Source of the DNA: Pseudomonadales bacterium
GTDB taxonomy: Bacteria; Pseudomonadota; Gammaproteobacteria; Pseudomonadales; Pseudohongiellaceae
DNA length: 64,000 nt
Assembly: GCA_012103535.1 (NCBI GenBank)
Contig: WLWQ01000003.1
Location: 124,001 to 188,000, forward strand
Direction of reading: 5' to 3'
A model generated the notes under the pieces. The model worked only from the letters and a program-made list of their open reading frames with translations. It did not search any database and had not been told where the DNA came from. Both the position numbers and the translations under genes were made by a program. Shown here in pieces: positions 61,983 through 64,000 of this stretch; position 1 is the stretch's first letter; each line of letters opens with the position of its first letter.

Positions 61983-63122
61983 TTAAACTGTTCTGCCAAT
62001 GACTAACTTCATAATTTCTGATGTGCCGCCATAAATTCGTCGTACACGAGAATCCACAAACAATCGGGAAATGGGATACTCGCTCATGTATCCGTAACCA
62101 CCAAACAATTGCAAACAGGAATCAACGATCTTGTTACCAGTTTCAGTTGTCCATAATTTAGCCATCGCGCCTTCTTCTGGTGTCAGCTTTCCTTCGGTGA
62201 TTTTGACCAGGCATTGATCGATGTAAGACCAACCGACTGCAAGATCGGTTTTGATTTCTGCAAGTTTGAATTGCGTGTTTTGAAATTCGTAAACCTGTTG
62301 ACCAAATGCTTTACGTTCTTTTACATAGTCAACAGTAAGCTCATAGGCTCTTTGCGCCTCCGCCAACGCACGACAGGCAATGGTGATGCGCTCACGGGGC
62401 AATTCATTCATTAGCACAGCGAAGCCGCCACCTTCTTTACCGATCATATTAGTTACTGGAACTCTTACGTCGGAGAAAAACATTTCGGAGGTGTCGGCTG
62501 CTTTCTGCCCGATCTTTTCCAAATTGCGACCACGACTAAATCCTTCGCGCTCAGTTTCAACAATTATCAAACTAACCCCTTTAGCACCAGCATCAGGATC
62601 GGTTGAACACGCTAACAGAACAAAGTCACAGTTTTGTCCATTAGTTATGAAAGTCTTCTGCCCATTGATGACATACTCATCGCCCTCACGAACGGCTGTT
62701 GTGCGAACAGCTTTAAGATCGCTTCCACAGCCGGGTTCGGTCATGCCGATGGCTGCAATAGACTCACCACTTACCATTCGCGGTAACCAGTGTAGTTTTT
62801 GTTCTTCGGTTCCACTGTGGAGTAAGTAGTAGGCAACGATGTCGGAAGAAACTGAAAAGCCTACACTGGCCCCACCGATGGCGTAACCAACTTCTTCCGA
62901 AAGCACCATGTTGTAGAGAAAGTCTGCTCCTGGTCCGCCGTACTCTTCCGGGATACCACAGCAGTGAAATCCGTTCTCTCCCGCCTTGCGCCAGAATTCT
63001 CGAGGGAGTCGACCTTCTTTTTCCCATTGGTCGATATTTGGTTCGAGCTCTTCACGGAAAAATCGCCGCGCATTATCACGAAACAGTTCATGGTCACTGT
63101 TGAAAATGGGCCGATTATGCAT
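61983..63122 (-). CDS. acyl-CoA dehydrogenase (long-chain type)
   Basis: 379 residues. FAD/substrate motifs MTEPGCGSDLKAVRT, ITNGQNCDFVLL and LFGGYGYMSEYP. The C-terminal segment is RIYGGTSEIMK with Gly, not Glu, so the catalytic Glu is probably in the helix-G segment LAEAQRAYELTVDYV, as in long-chain acyl-CoA dehydrogenase. It is the first gene of the eight-gene operon and begins oxidation of the activated acid. Confidence 0.92.
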   Translation of the reverse strand: MHNRPIFNSDHELFRDNARRFFREELEPNIDQWEKEGRLPREFWRKAGENGFHCCGIPEEYGGPGADFLYNMVLSEEVGYAIGGASVGFSVSSDIVAYYLLHSGTEEQKLHWLPRMVSGESIAAIGMTEPGCGSDLKAVRTTAVREGDEYVINGQKTFITNGQNCDFVLLACSTDPDAGAKGVSLIIVETEREGFSRGRNLEKIGQKAADTSEMFFSDVRVPVTNMIGKEGGGFAVLMNELPRERITIACRALAEAQRAYELTVDYVKERKAFGQQVYEFQNTQFKLAEIKTDLAVGWSYIDQCLVKITEGKLTPEEGAMAKLWTTETGNKIVDSCLQLFGGYGYMSEYPISRLFVDSRVRRIYGGTSEIMKLVIGRTV

Positions 63123-63262
63123 GCAGCGAAACCCTTCTTATTTTCATTCTTTAGTCAGTTTTGGCGGACTGCAGATTCTATTCGAAATGGACGGCAATTG
63201 CGATGTGGGAAGCATGAGTAGAGAATAGAGAAGCAACTTTCTCTTCCCTACAATGGTGACAA

Positions 63263-63841
63263 ATGAGCAGTCAGCAAATTGAAAACAAAATTCGTGGCTT
63301 TGTGGGAATTAGATTCAATCTCCATAAGGCGCTGCTTCCCTTGCATGCGGAACTAGAAATACTAACGAGAGATAAGTCTACAAAGCTGCGAGTTGTTCCA
63401 CCGGATAACTTGCACATCACATTGAAGTTTCTCGGCAATGTAGAGCAAGATCGATTAGCATCTTTAGAATCTATGTTGTTAAGCCTGAGCCAAGAGTGCT
63501 CTCCTTTGCAAATTGATTGCCGAGGAGTTGGGTTTTTCAAAAATTCTATCTGGGTAGGAATCGAAGAAAATCCTGCTTTGGCTTTGCTCTCCAACGCAAT
63601 CGACGAAGCCTGTGGACCGCTCGGTTTCGCCAAGGAATCGAAAAAGTATGTTCCCCACGTCACCGTGGCTCGGTTTGGCAAAGAGGCAAGGATAAAATTG
63701 TCTGACCTACAACGAAAATTTGCTCAACAAGACTGGGGGAAGTTTACTGCCGAAAAAATAGCCTTATACAAATCGGAGACCTTGCCTACTGGAGCAATTT
63801 ACTCTGTCTTAACAAACTTTGATCTTTCGGCAATTAACTAG
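63263..63841 (+). CDS. thpR: RNA 2',3'-cyclic phosphodiesterase / 2'-5' RNA ligase-like
   Basis: 192 residues with the two H-x-T/S-x catalytic motifs: HITLKFLG (about residue 52) and HVTVARFG (about residue 133). FVGIRFN at the N-terminus is also typical. These 2H enzymes open 2',3'-cyclic phosphates. The stop overlaps the convergent gene by three bases. Confidence 0.92.
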   Translation: MSSQQIENKIRGFVGIRFNLHKALLPLHAELEILTRDKSTKLRVVPPDNLHITLKFLGNVEQDRLASLESMLLSLSQECSPLQIDCRGVGFFKNSIWVGIEENPALALLSNAIDEACGPLGFAKESKKYVPHVTVARFGKEARIKLSDLQRKFAQQDWGKFTAEKIALYKSETLPTGAIYSVLTNFDLSAIN

Positions 63842-64000
63842 CAATTTTTGTATTTATCGTAGAGCCCAATTCCGGCGTTGATCATTGGTGTAATTTTGTC
63901 TAAGCGCGACAATCTCGTCTTCTCTTGTTTCGCGGAACTTATGTGTTCTGCATACTCTTTCTGTTTGCCCGGTGTTAAGGCTTCAAATTTCTTTTTGAGC
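63838..64000 (-). CDS. YdeI/OmpD-associated family protein, C-terminal part
   Basis: Only the last 53 codons are visible; the gene continues past the window's right edge. The tail KKKFEALTPGKQKEYAEHIS (start) and SRLDKITPMINAGIG fits the conserved C-terminus of YdeI-family (OmdA/DUF1801-linked) proteins. Stop codon TAG is the complement of 63838-63840. Confidence 0.75.
   Translation of the reverse strand, partial: LKKKFEALTPGKQKEYAEHISSAKQEKTRLSRLDKITPMINAGIGLYDKYKNC

Overview
The window looks like chromosomal DNA of an aerobic, heterotrophic, probably marine gammaproteobacterium. This is inferred from gene content: leucine catabolism, fused indolepyruvate oxidoreductase, PutA, CaiB/BaiF transferases, alkylsulfatase, a TTQ amine dehydrogenase and MAPEG proteins. 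Base composition is moderate and gene density is high. I saw no rRNA, tRNA, CRISPR array or intact transposase gene.

Layout. 1-7.6 kb: end of an isovaleryl-CoA dehydrogenase gene, methylcrotonyl-CoA carboxylase beta subunit, leucine dehydrogenase, fused indolepyruvate:ferredoxin oxidoreductase and a divergent Lrp regulator; together an amino-acid degradation block. 7.7-8.4 kb: a small ArsR-ArsI unit for organoarsenical detoxification, apparently with a leaderless promoter and an overlapping operator. 8.5-18.9 kb: mixed metabolic genes (GST, enoyl-CoA hydratase, CaiB/BaiF, NHL propeller, DmdC-like acyl-CoA dehydrogenase, exported MDR oxidoreductase, pilin, YeeE/YedE transporter). 19.1-24.1 kb: an operon for a tryptophan tryptophylquinone amine dehydrogenase (large subunit, MauE, MauD, light subunit) continuing into a cytochrome c, a sulfite-oxidase-type molybdoenzyme and a GAF protein, without mauG or mauF. 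24.1-32.3 kb: cold-shock protein, methyltransferase, sirtuin, alkylsulfatase and an ABC exporter pair. 32.3-38.1 kb: an accessory stretch of minus-strand small genes, including two tiny membrane proteins not normally called by gene finders.

38.2-40.4 kb: the most distinctive region, a run of unrelated minus-strand genes separated by about 60-base imperfect palindromes that look like integron attC sites. No integrase is visible, so it looks like an orphan cassette array. It carries two MAPEG proteins, a VOC-fold protein and a secreted NTR-like protein. Palindromic repeats lie beside it.

41.3-52.7 kb: secreted TPR protein, cytochrome-sugar dehydrogenase fusion, PilZ protein, alanyl-tRNA editing protein, a DsbA/FrnE-family gene whose active-site Cys codon is an in-frame TGA (a probable selenoprotein with a SECIS-like hairpin), PutA, and an SDR with the Ser-Tyr-Arg triad of halohydrin dehalogenases. 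52.8-63.1 kb: an eight-gene minus-strand operon for CoA-thioester breakdown (acyl-CoA dehydrogenases, an HMG-CoA-synthase-like/DUF35 fusion, SCP-x-type thiolase, SDR, MaoC, CaiB/BaiF, AMP ligase), plausibly for a branched, isoprenoid or steroid-like acid. The window ends with a 2'-5' RNA ligase-like gene and a partial YdeI-family gene.
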